A DNA stretch of 6,227 bases. It comes from an uncultured Collinsella sp. (lineage in GTDB: Bacteria; Actinomycetota; Coriobacteriia; Coriobacteriales; Coriobacteriaceae). The notes beneath the pieces were generated by a model, which was not told where the DNA came from, made no database searches, and saw nothing but the letters and a program-made list of their open reading frames with translations. The stretch is from positions 1 through 6,227 of the forward strand of contig URGY01000106.1 in NCBI GenBank assembly GCA_900547505.1, written 5' to 3'. The position numbers and the translations under genes were made by a program. Shown here in pieces: positions 5,574 through 6,227 of the stretch. Each line of letters starts with the position of its first letter. Position 1 is the stretch's first letter.

Positions 5574-6227
5574 GACGACGCATCGCTGGGCGGTCGCTCA
5601 GCAAAACCCCGAGCTCGAAAAGGAGCTTTCGGCTGGTCTGGGCATTCCCGGGCTGGTGGCGCGCATTATGGTCGCGCACGGCATTGGCTCAATCAAAGAG
5701 GGCCAATTGTTTTTGACGCCTTCGCTCGATCGCGACTGGGCCGACCCACTCATTATCCCGGGCATGTCGGTCGTTGCCGACCGCGTCGAGCGTGCTATTC
5801 GCAACCACGAGCACATTGCAGTCTTTGGCGATTTTGACGTTGACGGTATTACGTCGACCTGCCTGTTGACCGAGGCGCTGCGCACGTTTGGCGCCGATGT
5901 CACGCCGTTTATTCCGCATCGCTTTGATGAGGGCTACGGTCTTTCGCGCGCGGCGCTCGACCGCGTTAACGAGCTCGCTCGCCCCCAGCTGATCGTGACC
6001 GTCGATAACGGCATTGCCGCCAAGGAAGAGGTTTCCTATCTGAAGAGCCTGGGGATCGATTTGGTGGTCACGGACCATCACGAGCCCTCCGATCAGGTGC
6101 CGCAGGGCGTACCCCTGACCGACCCTAAGCTCGATGACGATGGTCCTTCGCGTGAGCTTGCCGGTGCCGGCGTGGCACTCAAGTTGGTGCAAGTCCTGGG
6201 CGAACGTCTGGGCAAGCCGTCGTATTG
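5560..6227 (+). CDS. recJ: Single-stranded-DNA-specific exonuclease RecJ (3' partial)
   Basis: RecJ is a 5'-to-3' exonuclease on single-stranded DNA that acts in recombination and mismatch and base-excision repair. The 222 residues present cover the N-terminal part of the DHH phosphoesterase domain: motif I VFGDFDVDGITST (88-100), with metal-binding aspartates at 91, 93 and 95; GYGLS (125-129); motif II LIVTVDNGI (144-152); motif III TDHHEP (171-176); and RELAGAGVALKLV (198-210). All the expected acidic and histidine residues are present. The leader LEKELSAGLGIPGLVARIMVAHGI is typical of RecJ N-termini and supports a start at ATG 5560. In-frame GTG codons at 5515 and 5554 are alternatives. 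E. coli RecJ is about 577 residues, so well over half the gene, including the DHHA1 domain, lies beyond the window. It is transcribed away from the transporter gene. Confidence 0.94.
   Translation, partial: MSSLKTTHRWAVAQQNPELEKELSAGLGIPGLVARIMVAHGIGSIKEGQLFLTPSLDRDWADPLIIPGMSVVADRVERAIRNHEHIAVFGDFDVDGITSTCLLTEALRTFGADVTPFIPHRFDEGYGLSRAALDRVNELARPQLIVTVDNGIAAKEEVSYLKSLGIDLVVTDHHEPSDQVPQGVPLTDPKLDDDGPSRELAGAGVALKLVQVLGERLGKPSY

Overview
The window looks like one end of an assembled contig from a high-GC (about 60% by eye) bacterium. The gene content, the codon usage and the intergenic palindrome suggest a gut Actinomycetota of the Coriobacteriia, possibly Collinsella-like. That placement is my recollection and inference; no marker gene here proves it. 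The first 47 bases are not genomic. They read as the tail of an Illumina P7 oligo, an 8-base index and the Nextera transposase read-2 adapter, so genomic sequence starts at about base 48.

Bases 49-2602 carry the end of a branched-chain amino acid ABC transporter operon on the plus strand: livM (permease, 5' end cut off by the contig end), livG and livF (the two ATPases). The three genes are packed with an 11-bp overlap and then a zero-base gap. A strong intrinsic terminator follows livF. The usual partners, livH and the substrate-binding protein livJ/livK, are expected upstream, outside this contig.

Directly after the terminator lies a 69-bp near-perfect palindrome (2651-2719), likely a dispersed repeat element. 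It is followed by a tight two-gene unit on the plus strand: a CutC-family TIM-barrel protein (2778-3455) and, three bases later with a GTG start, a DUF4931-type protein of the GalT/HIT nucleotidyltransferase-hydrolase superfamily (3459-4256).

A convergent minus-strand gene (4287-5285) encodes a bile acid:sodium symporter (BASS/SBF) family membrane transporter. The 222-bp divergent region beyond it contains several short dyads and a TATAAT box reading rightward. Next come a 21-codon open frame with its own ribosome-binding site and then recJ (5560 onward), the single-strand DNA exonuclease, cut off by the window end. The small frame overlaps the recJ start, and a hairpin inside it covers the recJ ribosome-binding region. 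This is a plausible translational coupling arrangement.

Overall the window is mostly housekeeping and transport. I see no phage, CRISPR, toxin-antitoxin or defence system. The points most worth a second look are the adapter artefact at the left end, the palindromic element, and the recJ leader.
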